Origin: UMGS75 sp963648435 | GTDB lineage: Bacteria; Bacillota_I; Bacilli_A; ML615J-28; CAG-313 | NCBI GenBank assembly: GCA_963648435.1 | Contig: CAVJDT010000003.1 | Coordinates: 1 to 64,000, forward strand | Length of the DNA stretch: 64,000 nt | Direction: 5' to 3' | Part shown: positions 52,775 to 60,873 of the stretch, piece by piece | Position numbering within the stretch: position 1 is the stretch's first letter | How the letters are laid out: every line of letters begins with the position of its first letter | The notes under the pieces: generated by a model | The model's input: the letters and a program-made list of their open reading frames with translations, nothing else | Databases searched by the model: none | Told to the model about the DNA's origin: nothing | Position numbers and translations under genes: made by a program

Positions 52775-53956
52775 TTAATTTCCTCCTTTAGCAATTCTAA
52801 ATATTTCCATTATATCTGCTTTATTTAATTGTCTAATACCCGGTATTTTAACAGTATCATTTTTCGTTAATCGATTAGCCATATTTTCTAATTCTTTCAT
52901 ATCAATGTTTAAATCATATAAAGTAATTGGCATATTAAGCTTTTTAAAGTATGATTCTAAAAATAAGATTCCTTTTAAGGCAGCAGTTGATGGTTCTACT
53001 GACTTATCTATTTCAAACGCGCCATAGGCAAGTTTACTAAATAAAGGGATAAAATCTTTATAAACATATTTTGCCCAAGCTAAAAATAAGACTGATAAAC
53101 CAGCACCATGTGCAACATGATCAAAAGTTCCGCTAATTTCATGTTCAAGTTTATGAACTGTAAAATACATTTTACTGCCAAGTCCTGTTAAACCATTATG
53201 CGAAAAACTACTTGCAATCATTAAAGTTGCTCTTGCATCATAATTTTCAGGTTCTTCTATGGCAATTTTGCCAGCACTAATAACTGCTTTTAACAGTCCT
53301 TCAGCAATTCTAGATGCAAACTCATTATTTCCAACATTGGTTAAATATCTTTCTAGAGTATGCATCATAATATCAACAATTCCACAACCTGTTTGATAAC
53401 GAGAAACCGTAAAGGTAAGTTCTGGATTCATAATGCTAAATAGTGGTCTAATAATATCACTATTAAAGCCATTTTTTACTTTTGTTTCATCATTAGTAAT
53501 AACACAAGAATTACTTAGTTCACTACCCGCAGCACTTATTGTTAGAATAACTCCTATTGGTAAAGCTTTCGTTGGCTTAATTTCATGAGCATTAAGTAAC
53601 CAAGGATCACAGTTTAAATAATATCCACAAGAAATTGCTTTACTTGAATCAATTACTGATCCCCCTCCAACTGCGAGAATTAATTCCACTTGATTTTCTC
53701 TTGCAAGTCTTATTCCTTCTTTTACTAATGATACTTTAGGATTAGCTTCAACTCCCCCAAGTTCAATTACTTTAATTCCTTCTTGTTTAAGTGCCTCCAT
53801 AATACGTCCATAAAGTCCACTTTTTTTGATTGAACCTTTGCCATAATGAAGTAAGATTTTACTATAACCATATTCTTTTATGATTTTTCCTACTTCTAAT
53901 TCACGAAGAGAACCAAAATATATTTTAGTAGGGGAATAAAAATCAAAATTCAACAT
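52775..53956 (-). CDS. Iron-containing alcohol dehydrogenase
   Basis: NAD(P)-dependent, metal-containing dehydrogenase of group III, close to the butanol dehydrogenase/YugJ type. The 393-aa protein has NFDFYSPTKIYFG at the start, the nucleotide loop AVGGGSVIDSSKAI (about 94-107), and metal ligands in CGIVDIMMHTLERY (about 190-203) and FDHVAHGAGLS (about 275-285). Substrate cannot be told. AAGGAG before the ATG. It lies between a cyclophilin gene (12 bases upstream) and mscL (1 base downstream), an odd grouping with no shared function evident. Confidence 0.9.
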   Translation of the reverse strand: MLNFDFYSPTKIYFGSLRELEVGKIIKEYGYSKILLHYGKGSIKKSGLYGRIMEALKQEGIKVIELGGVEANPKVSLVKEGIRLARENQVELILAVGGGSVIDSSKAISCGYYLNCDPWLLNAHEIKPTKALPIGVILTISAAGSELSNSCVITNDETKVKNGFNSDIIRPLFSIMNPELTFTVSRYQTGCGIVDIMMHTLERYLTNVGNNEFASRIAEGLLKAVISAGKIAIEEPENYDARATLMIASSFSHNGLTGLGSKMYFTVHKLEHEISGTFDHVAHGAGLSVLFLAWAKYVYKDFIPLFSKLAYGAFEIDKSVEPSTAALKGILFLESYFKKLNMPITLYDLNIDMKELENMANRLTKNDTVKIPGIRQLNKADIMEIFRIAKGGN

Positions 53957-53968
53957 CTTCCATTCTCC

Positions 53969-54478
53969 TTATTCTATTTCCTTAATATCAATAATTTTAA
54001 CATCAAAAGTTGGAAAATCACTAAATCCACCTCCAACATTCATAGTAGGAACACTTGCAATTTTTAAGATAACTTCATTACTTGCCTCATCAATAGTACG
54101 ACCAAATGCGGCATACTCACCATCTAGCCAACTTGCAGTTCCGGCACAAATAAAAAATTGGGAAGTTGCGCTATTTGGATCAGAGGTTCTTGCCATTGAA
54201 ATAACCCCTAATTCATGTTTTAAGTCATTTTTAAAGCCATTACTTGCAAATTCACCATTAATAGTAGGTGTATCACCAAGTTCAAGTAAAGTGTTATTTT
54301 CAATTTTGTATCCACCAGTTTGAATCATAAAACCTTTAATGATTCGATGAAAAACCGTATTTTCATAATATCCATTTCTAACTAATTTAATGAAATTATC
54401 CACGGTTTTAGGGGCAATTTCAGGATATAATTCAAGATTAATTAGGTCTTCAGTGTTTAATTTAATTTGTATTTTCAT
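53969..54478 (-). CDS. Cyclophilin-type peptidyl-prolyl isomerase
   Basis: Cytoplasmic prolyl isomerase, 169 aa. Catalytic landmarks FHRIIKGFMIQTGGY (about 43-57) and SMARTSDPNSATSQFFIC (about 95-112) match the family. There is no signal peptide. CGAGGTAAC precedes ATG 54478, and an extended -10 lies upstream. First gene of the operon with the dehydrogenase and mscL. Confidence 0.93.
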   Translation of the reverse strand: MKIQIKLNTEDLINLELYPEIAPKTVDNFIKLVRNGYYENTVFHRIIKGFMIQTGGYKIENNTLLELGDTPTINGEFASNGFKNDLKHELGVISMARTSDPNSATSQFFICAGTASWLDGEYAAFGRTIDEASNEVILKIASVPTMNVGGGFSDFPTFDVKIIDIKEIE

Positions 54479-54501
54479 TTTGTTACCTCGATATCGGAAT
54501 A

Positions 54502-54510
54502 ATTATACCA
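54502..54510 (-). promoter_or_regulatory. Extended -10 promoter of the cyclophilin operon
   Basis: TGGTATAAT on the minus strand, 24 bases before the ATG. A -35 is poor. Confidence 0.5.
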
Positions 54511-54541
54511 CATTTTGTTTATTTTGATTAAATTTTTACTT

Positions 54542-54578
54542 AAAAAAAAGAATTGTGACTAATATTTGCACAATTCTT
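54542..54578 (-). terminator. Terminator after recO
   Basis: Minus-strand AAGAATTGTG and CACAATTCTT form a 10-bp stem with an 11-base loop and six or more T. It ends the phoH-ybeY-cdd-era-yqzL-recO operon. Confidence 0.85.
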
Positions 54579-55311
54579 ACATGATTTCTCTAGTTACTTC
54601 TTTAGCTTTACTAATAAAATCTAAATGTTTTTGATAATATAAATCTAAAACATTTAATATTTTAGAAACATCATCTTTAACCACTTTTTCAAATGCTTTA
54701 TCAACTTTATTAAGTTTTACAAAATATAACAACTGAAGGATTTTCGTTTCATCAACATTTAAATCAAAACTATCAGTTGCACAGTTTAAACAGTATATCC
54801 CCCCATCATAAATACTAAAAACCGCATCTTGAACTTTTTTCCCACATTTTAAGCAAGATTTTAACTCTGGTGAAATTCCAATTAAATAAGTTAATTTAGT
54901 CTCAAATAAAGCAAGGACAACTTTTTCATCAATATTTCCCTTTAAAAGGTCTAAAATATCAATTACAAATTGATAAAAAGTATCAATACTAGTAACTTGT
55001 TGTGTAAAAACAATTATCTTTTCTAAAATAGGATAAAAGCATAACATTTTATTAATGTTTTGCTTAATAGGCAAATAACTATCTAAAATTGTACCTTCCG
55101 TTAAGGTATCTAATCCATCACTAGATGTTGCCAAAAAACTAATTTTTGTTAAGGGTTCTGCAAGTAACCTAGTTCCCCCACTAATTTTTTTTGCGCCTCT
55201 AATAATATAATTCTTTTTTCCAACTTTGGTTAGGATTTCCGCAAGAACAGCTTGTTCTTTATACTCTACTACCTTCAGTACGATACCTTCGGTTTGGATG
55301 ATTTGCTTCAT
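54577..55311 (-). CDS. recO: DNA repair protein RecO
   Basis: Recombination mediator that loads RecA through RecR. The 244-aa protein has the N-terminal OB fold (TEGIVLKVVEYKEQAVLAEI) and a C-terminal zinc finger (CLKCGKKV, YCLNCA near 150-175). The ATG at 55311 lies inside the yqzL-like frame, overlapping by 53 bases, with no clear ribosome site, so translation is probably coupled. It is the last gene of its operon. Confidence 0.93.
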   Translation of the reverse strand: MKQIIQTEGIVLKVVEYKEQAVLAEILTKVGKKNYIIRGAKKISGGTRLLAEPLTKISFLATSSDGLDTLTEGTILDSYLPIKQNINKMLCFYPILEKIIVFTQQVTSIDTFYQFVIDILDLLKGNIDEKVVLALFETKLTYLIGISPELKSCLKCGKKVQDAVFSIYDGGIYCLNCATDSFDLNVDETKILQLLYFVKLNKVDKAFEKVVKDDVSKILNVLDLYYQKHLDFISKAKEVTREIM

Positions 55312-55417
55312 TTTCTAGTTCTTCTTTCTTTCTAATATAAAATTTGTAGTTTAAATAATCATCAATTTTACCACTTTTTAAAAACTTATTCCATAGTGAC
55401 TCTTCAAATTTACTCAT
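55259..55417 (-). CDS. yqzL: YqzL-like small protein
   Basis: A 52-aa frame starting MSKFEESLWNKFLKSGKIDDY, which resembles YqzL proteins (W..F...G.ID.YL.YK) that sit between era and recO in Bacillus. AGGAGG lies 5 bases upstream of ATG 55417, a better ribosome site than recO has. Its last 53 bases overlap the start of recO in another frame, so its C-terminal 17 residues are forced by recO. Function unknown. It may drive translation of recO. Confidence 0.7.
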   Translation of the reverse strand: MSKFEESLWNKFLKSGKIDDYLNYKFYIRKKEELENEANHPNRRYRTEGSRV

Positions 55418-55457
55418 TGTATTCCTCCTAAAATTAGGATGAATCTTTTTTTATTTT

Positions 55458-56366
55458 TTATACATCTTTGGTATATCCAAAATTTGAGAGTTGTGATTTA
55501 TGATTTCGCCAATTTTCTTCAACTTTTACAAATAATTCCAAATAGACTTTACTACCTAATAATTTAGCAATATCCTGTCTTGCAAGAATCCCAATTTCCT
55601 TAATTTTTTGACCTTTTGAACCGATAATAATCTTTTTTTGTGATTGTCTTTCCACCACAATAACCGCATGAATTTCTACAAGTCCAGGTTTGTTCGGATT
55701 TTCCTTAAAACTTTCAATTTCCACCGCAACACTATGAGGAACTTCATCATCTGTTTTTAGAAGAATTTTTTCTCTAATGATTTCTGACACAACAAATCTT
55801 TCTGGTTGATCTAATAATTGATCTTCAGGATAATACATTGGACCATTTTTTAGATTGTTTTTGATTAATTTAATCAGTTCATCAACTTGATAATTGTTAG
55901 AAGCACTTATGGCAATTCCTTGAACAAAAGGAAAGATAGTTCGATAAGCTTCCATATTTGTAACTAATTCATTTTGGTCTTTAATTAAATCAACTTTATT
56001 ACCAACTAAAATTGTTGGAATTTTTGTTTTTAATAATTCACTAATCATTTTTTGATCATCTTCCGTTATTTTTTTAGTTACATCACACATTAATAATACA
56101 ACATCCACCCCCGCAAGCGCACTACTTACATATTCATTCATTATTTTACCAAGTTCAGTTTTAGGCTTATGAAATCCAGGAGTATCAATAAAAATAATTT
56201 GGGATTCATTATCCGTATAAATACCTTGAATTTTATTTCTAGTAGTTTGGGATTTAGGTGAAACAATGACAATCTTTTGTTTTAAAAACTGATTAAGGAG
56301 TGTACTTTTACCAACATTGGGACGGCCAATTATCGCCACAAATCCTGATTTAAAATCTTTATTCAT
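55458..56366 (-). CDS. era: GTPase Era
   Basis: Ribosome assembly GTPase that binds the 3' end of 16S rRNA. The 302-aa protein has G1 GRPNVGKST (14-22), G3 DTPGF (61-65), G4 NKVD (near 123) and the C-terminal KH domain with VVERQSQKKIIIGSKGQKIK. It overlaps cdd by 8 bases. GAGAGTGA precedes the ATG. The neighbours ybeY and cdd are typical. Confidence 0.97.
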   Translation of the reverse strand: MNKDFKSGFVAIIGRPNVGKSTLLNQFLKQKIVIVSPKSQTTRNKIQGIYTDNESQIIFIDTPGFHKPKTELGKIMNEYVSSALAGVDVVLLMCDVTKKITEDDQKMISELLKTKIPTILVGNKVDLIKDQNELVTNMEAYRTIFPFVQGIAISASNNYQVDELIKLIKNNLKNGPMYYPEDQLLDQPERFVVSEIIREKILLKTDDEVPHSVAVEIESFKENPNKPGLVEIHAVIVVERQSQKKIIIGSKGQKIKEIGILARQDIAKLLGSKVYLELFVKVEENWRNHKSQLSNFGYTKDV

Positions 56367-56763
56367 TTAAGTCACTCTCACCAAAAGCAAATGGTAATAA
56401 TTCTTCAACCGTAAAACTCTTCGTTTTCTTATCTAAATTTATTAATGTTACTATGGCCTCTTTATTCATTAATTCACTAATTACTTGGCGACATGCCCCA
56501 CATGGAAAAATTAAATTATCACTTTTTCCCATAATCACTAATTCTTCGATATCATCTTTGCGATAACCTTTTGCATAGGTTGCAAAAAGAGCAGTTCTTT
56601 CAGCACAGTTACTTAAGCCATATGAAGCATTTTCAACATTTGAGCCAATTACATAATTACCATCTTTTAAAATTACTAATGCGCCGACTTGAAAATGAGA
56701 ATACTTTGCATATGCATTATCATATCCAATATGTACTAATCGATATTTTTCTTCAAAATTCAT
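56359..56763 (-). CDS. cdd: Cytidine deaminase
   Basis: Converts cytidine and deoxycytidine to uridine forms in pyrimidine salvage. The 134-aa enzyme shows NCAERTALF (C53, E55) and PCGACRQ (C88, C91), the zinc ligands and catalytic Glu. AAGGAG precedes the ATG; ybeY ends 2 bases before it and era overlaps its end by 8 bases. dgkA, which often lies between ybeY and cdd, is missing. Confidence 0.97.
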   Translation of the reverse strand: MNFEEKYRLVHIGYDNAYAKYSHFQVGALVILKDGNYVIGSNVENASYGLSNCAERTALFATYAKGYRKDDIEELVIMGKSDNLIFPCGACRQVISELMNKEAIVTLINLDKKTKSFTVEELLPFAFGESDLNE

Positions 56764-56765
56764 CT

Positions 56766-57221
56766 TTATTGTCTCCTTATATCTAGTTTATTTAATATTT
56801 CATCTTGTAATTCAAACATAACTTTTTCATCTTCTTTAGTTTGGTGATCATACCCTAAACTATGTAATGCGCCATGGATAACTAAAAATGCAAATTCTCT
56901 AAGTTTGTTGTGACCATAATCAAGAGCTTGCGATGCAACCTTCTCATAACTTATAAAAATATCACCTAATTCTTCAGGAATTATTCCAGGTTTTTCATCA
57001 TCAATGGATGCAAAAGTTATAACATCAGTTGGTCGGTCAATTCCCCGATACTTTAAATTAATTTTATGAATTTCTTCATTATCTACGATAATATAACTTA
57101 TAATATGATTTCCTTTTATATCTAAACATGTTGATACTTCATGAAGAATTTTCCTTATTAATTCTTGAGGTGCACTAACCCCAAGTTCACTAATTTTACC
57201 TTCTAAATTAAATTTAATCAT
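56766..57221 (-). CDS. ybeY: Endoribonuclease YbeY (rRNA maturation factor)
   Basis: Metal-dependent RNase for 16S rRNA processing and ribosome quality control. The diagnostic zinc motif IHGALHSLGYDH places ligands at H116, H120 and H126 in the 151-aa product. ATG at 57221 overlaps the phoH stop by 8 bases and has GAGGGTGG upstream; an in-frame ATG 15 bases earlier falls on that ribosome site. Confidence 0.95.
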   Translation of the reverse strand: MIKFNLEGKISELGVSAPQELIRKILHEVSTCLDIKGNHIISYIIVDNEEIHKINLKYRGIDRPTDVITFASIDDEKPGIIPEELGDIFISYEKVASQALDYGHNKLREFAFLVIHGALHSLGYDHQTKEDEKVMFELQDEILNKLDIRRQ

Positions 57222-58200
57222 GAGTACCACCCTCATATCTAGAAATAATTTTAGATACTAGGGGATGACGCATTACATCAAAACGATTAAATGAAATAAT
57301 TGAAACTCCATCTAAATGTTGGAGTAACTCAGTTGCTTCAATTAAACCTGATTTTTCCCGATTTGGTAAATCAATTTGCGTAACATCACCCGTAATAATC
57401 ATTTTTGAATTAAAACCTAAACGCGTAACAAACATTTTCATTTGGTTAGTTGTCGTATTTTGGGCTTCATCTAAAATAATAACGGCACTATCTAGAGTTC
57501 TACCGCGCATATAGGCAAGAGGGGCAATTTCAATGGTTCCTTTTTCAATATACCTTTCGGTTTGTTCTTTACCAATAAAATCATATAAGGCATCATAAAT
57601 AGGAATCAAATAAGGGTCAACCTTTTCTTTTAAATCACCCGGCAAAAAACCAAGTTTTTCTCCCGCTTCAACCACAGGTCTAGTAATAATAATTCTTCTA
57701 ATTTGATTTTTCTTAAGTAAGCTTATCGCAAAAGCCACTGCTAAGTAAGTTTTTCCACTACCTGCTGATCCTTTCGCAAAAATGATACTATTTTTTTGCA
57801 TTGCCTCTAAATAAATCATTTGATTTATGGTTTTAGGGTATACTTTTTGGCCTTCCCGAGTATGAACGATAATTTTTTTGTTAAGGTAAAAATTCTTAAT
57901 CCCCGCATGAGTTATTTCATAATCTTTACTATCTTTAAAGCACTGAATAATGTATATTAAATCTCTTTCTTGCCAAGTAATATTTTCCTCTATTAATTCA
58001 CTTAGCATTGTAATTATTTCTTTAAGTAATGGTTCTACTTTTCGATTTGTATCATTTTCTTCCATTAATAGTCGATTATTAATATGATCTATTTTAACAT
58101 TAAGTTCCATTTCTAAAAGATTAATATTCTTATTTAAGGGTCCAATTAATATTTGTTCAGCATGTAAATCATTAAATGTCCATAATTCAAACATTGCCAC
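57214..58200 (-). CDS. phoH: PhoH-family ATPase
   Basis: P-loop protein of the PhoH/Superfamily-1-like helicase group, often paired with YbeY in RNA metabolism. Walker A GSAGSGKTYLA begins at about residue 144, and Walker B VIILDEAQNTT with ITGDVTQIDLP follows. GTG at 58200 is chosen because GAGG lies 7 bases upstream; ATG two codons on is 13 bases from it, and a longer in-frame start at 58287 would put a hydrophobic stretch upstream of the ribosome site. The product is 328 aa. First gene of the ybeY-cdd-era-yqzL-recO operon. Confidence 0.93.
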   Translation of the reverse strand: MAMFELWTFNDLHAEQILIGPLNKNINLLEMELNVKIDHINNRLLMEENDTNRKVEPLLKEIITMLSELIEENITWQERDLIYIIQCFKDSKDYEITHAGIKNFYLNKKIIVHTREGQKVYPKTINQMIYLEAMQKNSIIFAKGSAGSGKTYLAVAFAISLLKKNQIRRIIITRPVVEAGEKLGFLPGDLKEKVDPYLIPIYDALYDFIGKEQTERYIEKGTIEIAPLAYMRGRTLDSAVIILDEAQNTTTNQMKMFVTRLGFNSKMIITGDVTQIDLPNREKSGLIEATELLQHLDGVSIISFNRFDVMRHPLVSKIISRYEGGTHD

Positions 58201-58300
58201 TTTATCACCTCTACTCTTATTATACCATATTTTTAATTTTTTGAAAGAAAAAAAGAAAGATAAAACAAAAAAAGAAAGATAAAACAAAAATATGTATTAT

Positions 58301-58969
58301 CTATTCTTTAGATATTCGTTCTAATACTTTAATATGTTCAAAATTATTTAATAATTGAAAACGGTCAAAAGAAAAACGTAAGAGTTTAGTATGGCATGGA
58401 ATCTGTAAATTTTTATTTTTTTCATAATATAAATAAATAATTTCACTATCATCATATACATTTTTTAAAGGCTTTGATGAATTAATTAAATATACTTTAT
58501 TATTATCATAAATAACTAAATCAACAAGTTCCTTTGTCTTTTCTTTTTGAATTACTCCTCGTAAAAATATTTCAATATTACTATATTCATCTTTAAGCAT
58601 GTAATAGCAACATACTGCCATCCATAAATTCTTTTTTTCCAAAATTTCTTTGGTTTTAAGGGTGTGAAAATGAACTATTATATATTCACGCTTATAAAGA
58701 ATTCGTTTTAATAAGTTATTCTTTAAATAAGCTTTTAATATCTCAAATAAGATTTTTACTTGTGATAATTCTAAGTTCAATAAATTGATAATCATTGTCG
58801 TATCTTTAAAGTATGTTACTTCCTTATTACCAATTATTTTATTAATAAACTCATACCATTTGAAGGGATAAGTAGTCCCTAACTCATATGTTTTTTTAAT
58901 AAATTGTTCTTCAATCATTGAATAATCATAATAATTAATATTAAAAGATTGACTTATTAAATAGTTCAT
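58301..58969 (-). CDS. Unknown soluble protein upstream of phoH
   Basis: Not recognised. The 222-aa product has no signal or clear membrane helix. It is Tyr/Ile/Lys-rich with a helical first half and a strand-rich second half (KELVDLVIYDNNKVYLINSS). ATG at 58969 has AGGTGATG 6 bases upstream; an in-frame GTG three codons earlier overlaps it. In spore-forming Bacilli yqfC-yqfD precede phoH; this protein does not look like either. It lies between the rnjB-like gene and phoH on the same strand. Confidence 0.55.
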   Translation of the reverse strand: MNYLISQSFNINYYDYSMIEEQFIKKTYELGTTYPFKWYEFINKIIGNKEVTYFKDTTMIINLLNLELSQVKILFEILKAYLKNNLLKRILYKREYIIVHFHTLKTKEILEKKNLWMAVCCYYMLKDEYSNIEIFLRGVIQKEKTKELVDLVIYDNNKVYLINSSKPLKNVYDDSEIIYLYYEKNKNLQIPCHTKLLRFSFDRFQLLNNFEHIKVLERISKE

Positions 58970-59025
58970 TATCATCACCTATGTAAGTATATGATAATCA
59001 CCCTTAAATAATGTCAATCTAATTT

Positions 59026-60711
59026 TTAATTTTTACCTTTAAGGTTGTTAATTTCAATGGGAACAAAAACAATTAAAGGTTTATGTTTAGTCATTCGAAA
59101 GATTAATCTCGTAATCTCATCAGTGATTTTCTTTTCTGCTTCTTCTAAAGAATAATTTCTACGCCATAATGAGTTTTCAAAAATACTTTTTGAAAGGTCA
59201 CAAACTTTTTTAGTTAATTCCACATCTTCCATTTTTCCAACAATTCCTTTAGATATTACATTAGTTTTTTTAACGACCTTTCTTTGTCTAATATCATAAT
59301 ACATTGTTATAATTAAAGCTCCATCAGTTGATAGGGTTTCACGGTCTTTTATTACTTCTTCATTGACATCACCAATTAAAGAACCATCCACAAAAACATC
59401 ACCAACTTTGACCTTACTACGCTCAACTGGTTTACCATCTTTAAAGTTTAAAATTTCCCCATTATCCGTTAAAAGAACTTTACTGCGTTCATATCCAAAA
59501 TCAAGAGCCACTAACAATTGTTCATACATATGACGGTACTCACCTTTAATCGGAATAATATATTTTGGTTTCAAAACACTATACATTAATTTTAAATCAT
59601 CACCAGTTGCATGAGATGGTCTTAAGATGGTACGATCATATACTGTTAAATCCATATCATAACGGTATAAAGTGTTAATTGCATTAGTTGCTAATTTTTC
59701 TGTTCCAGAAACAGGTGGACACATAACAATTATATGGTCCTTAGGAGTAAGATGAATATATTTATCTTCACCTAAAACCATCTTTATAAGCATTGAATAA
59801 GCTTCTTCTCTTTTTCCATGAACAATTACAACTAAATTATCACTATCATTATCATTTGTTTCTGAATAAGGCTTTAAAGTTACTAAATTTTGTTCAGGTA
59901 CCTTTAAATAATTATTAAGGATTGCGGTTTCAACAAATTTAACTCCTTTATAACCGACAAATGCAATTTTACGATTTTCAACAATTGATAAATTAATAAT
60001 CTTTTGTATCCGTATTAAATCAGTTGAATAAGCAGCCACAATGATTCGACCTTTATTATGGGTCAAAATATTATTAAAATTATGTTCTAACATCACATCG
60101 TTGTTAACTCTTCCAATCGCAGTCGTACCCACACTTTCACTCATAAGTGCTAATACTTTTCCTTTACCAAGATCAGAAATTTTACTGAAACTTGTAGTAT
60201 AATGTTCATCGCTTGTAGGAGCAAAATTAAAGTCCGTAGCATAAATAATGGTACCATCTAGAGTGTGAATTGCCACTCCTATTGATTCAGGAAGACTATG
60301 AGTAGTATTGAAAAACTCTACTTTAGTTCCTTTAAAGTTTAAAACTTTATTTTCATTAATTCGGTATAAGCGAAATTGCTTAATATCCATTTTATTATCT
60401 GTTAATAAAGTTTCAATTAAACTAATCGTAAAGTGGGTACCATACACATTAATAGGTAAATTTCTTAATAAATAAGGAATTGCCCCAATATTATCTTCAT
60501 GACCATGTGATACAAATATCCCCGCAATCTTATTTTTTCTTTTCATCAAATAACTAATATCAGGTATCACCGCGTCAACCCCATACATGTCAATATCTGG
60601 ATACCTTAATCCCGCATCTAAAATAAAAATGCATTCATCATTTTCTACAATATAAAGATTTTTACCATCTTCACCAAGTCCGCCTAAAGCCATTATCTTT
60701 AAATTTGCCAT
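59026..60711 (-). CDS. rnjB: Ribonuclease J2-like protein
   Basis: Metallo-beta-lactamase/beta-CASP family, part of the RNase J complex for mRNA decay. The 561-aa protein keeps H69, H71 and D73 in SHGHEDNIGAI but the next ligand is N74 where catalytic RNase J1 has His. H138 (NTTHSLP) and D160 (YATDFNF) are kept. HATGD replaces HASGH near 364 and PIKGEYRHM carries Lys where J1 has a ligand His. RNase J2 paralogs are known to have such a degraded site and act with J1, so J2 is the better name. Strong promoter at 60770-60798; AAGGAGG before the ATG. J1 is not in the window. Confidence 0.85.
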   Translation of the reverse strand: MANLKIMALGGLGEDGKNLYIVENDECIFILDAGLRYPDIDMYGVDAVIPDISYLMKRKNKIAGIFVSHGHEDNIGAIPYLLRNLPINVYGTHFTISLIETLLTDNKMDIKQFRLYRINENKVLNFKGTKVEFFNTTHSLPESIGVAIHTLDGTIIYATDFNFAPTSDEHYTTSFSKISDLGKGKVLALMSESVGTTAIGRVNNDVMLEHNFNNILTHNKGRIIVAAYSTDLIRIQKIINLSIVENRKIAFVGYKGVKFVETAILNNYLKVPEQNLVTLKPYSETNDNDSDNLVVIVHGKREEAYSMLIKMVLGEDKYIHLTPKDHIIVMCPPVSGTEKLATNAINTLYRYDMDLTVYDRTILRPSHATGDDLKLMYSVLKPKYIIPIKGEYRHMYEQLLVALDFGYERSKVLLTDNGEILNFKDGKPVERSKVKVGDVFVDGSLIGDVNEEVIKDRETLSTDGALIITMYYDIRQRKVVKKTNVISKGIVGKMEDVELTKKVCDLSKSIFENSLWRRNYSLEEAEKKITDEITRLIFRMTKHKPLIVFVPIEINNLKGKN

Positions 60712-60769
60712 TTTGGTTCCTCCTTTCTTTTTATATTTCTATATTTATTACTATAATAGACTAGATGTA

Positions 60770-60798
60770 ATTATACCATTTTTCCAACTTTTTTTCAA
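60770..60798 (-). promoter_or_regulatory. Promoter of the RNase J2-like gene
   Basis: TTGAAA (60798-60793), 17-base spacer ending TGG, TATAAT (60775-60770) on the minus strand; near-consensus. Confidence 0.8.
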
Positions 60799-60837
60799 TT
60801 AAAGCGATTAGGAGGATTTAAGAAAAATATTTGAAAA

Positions 60838-60873
60838 AGAAAAACCAAGCACCAAAAATCTAGTGTTTAGTTT
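60838..60873 (-). terminator. Terminator after spoVAF
   Basis: Minus-strand AAACTAAACACT and GGTGCTTGGTTT form a 12-bp imperfect stem (one mismatch), followed by TTCTTTTTC. The spoVAF stop lies at its base. Confidence 0.55.

Noticed and set aside
58252..58290. Short direct repeat of GAAAGATAAAACAAAA before phoH as a regulatory element
   Set aside because: Two copies in purine-rich low-complexity sequence; likely simple slippage.
59026..60711. Calling the RNase J gene a pseudogene because of lost ligands
   Set aside because: The frame is full length with a strong promoter, and J2-type paralogs normally carry such substitutions.
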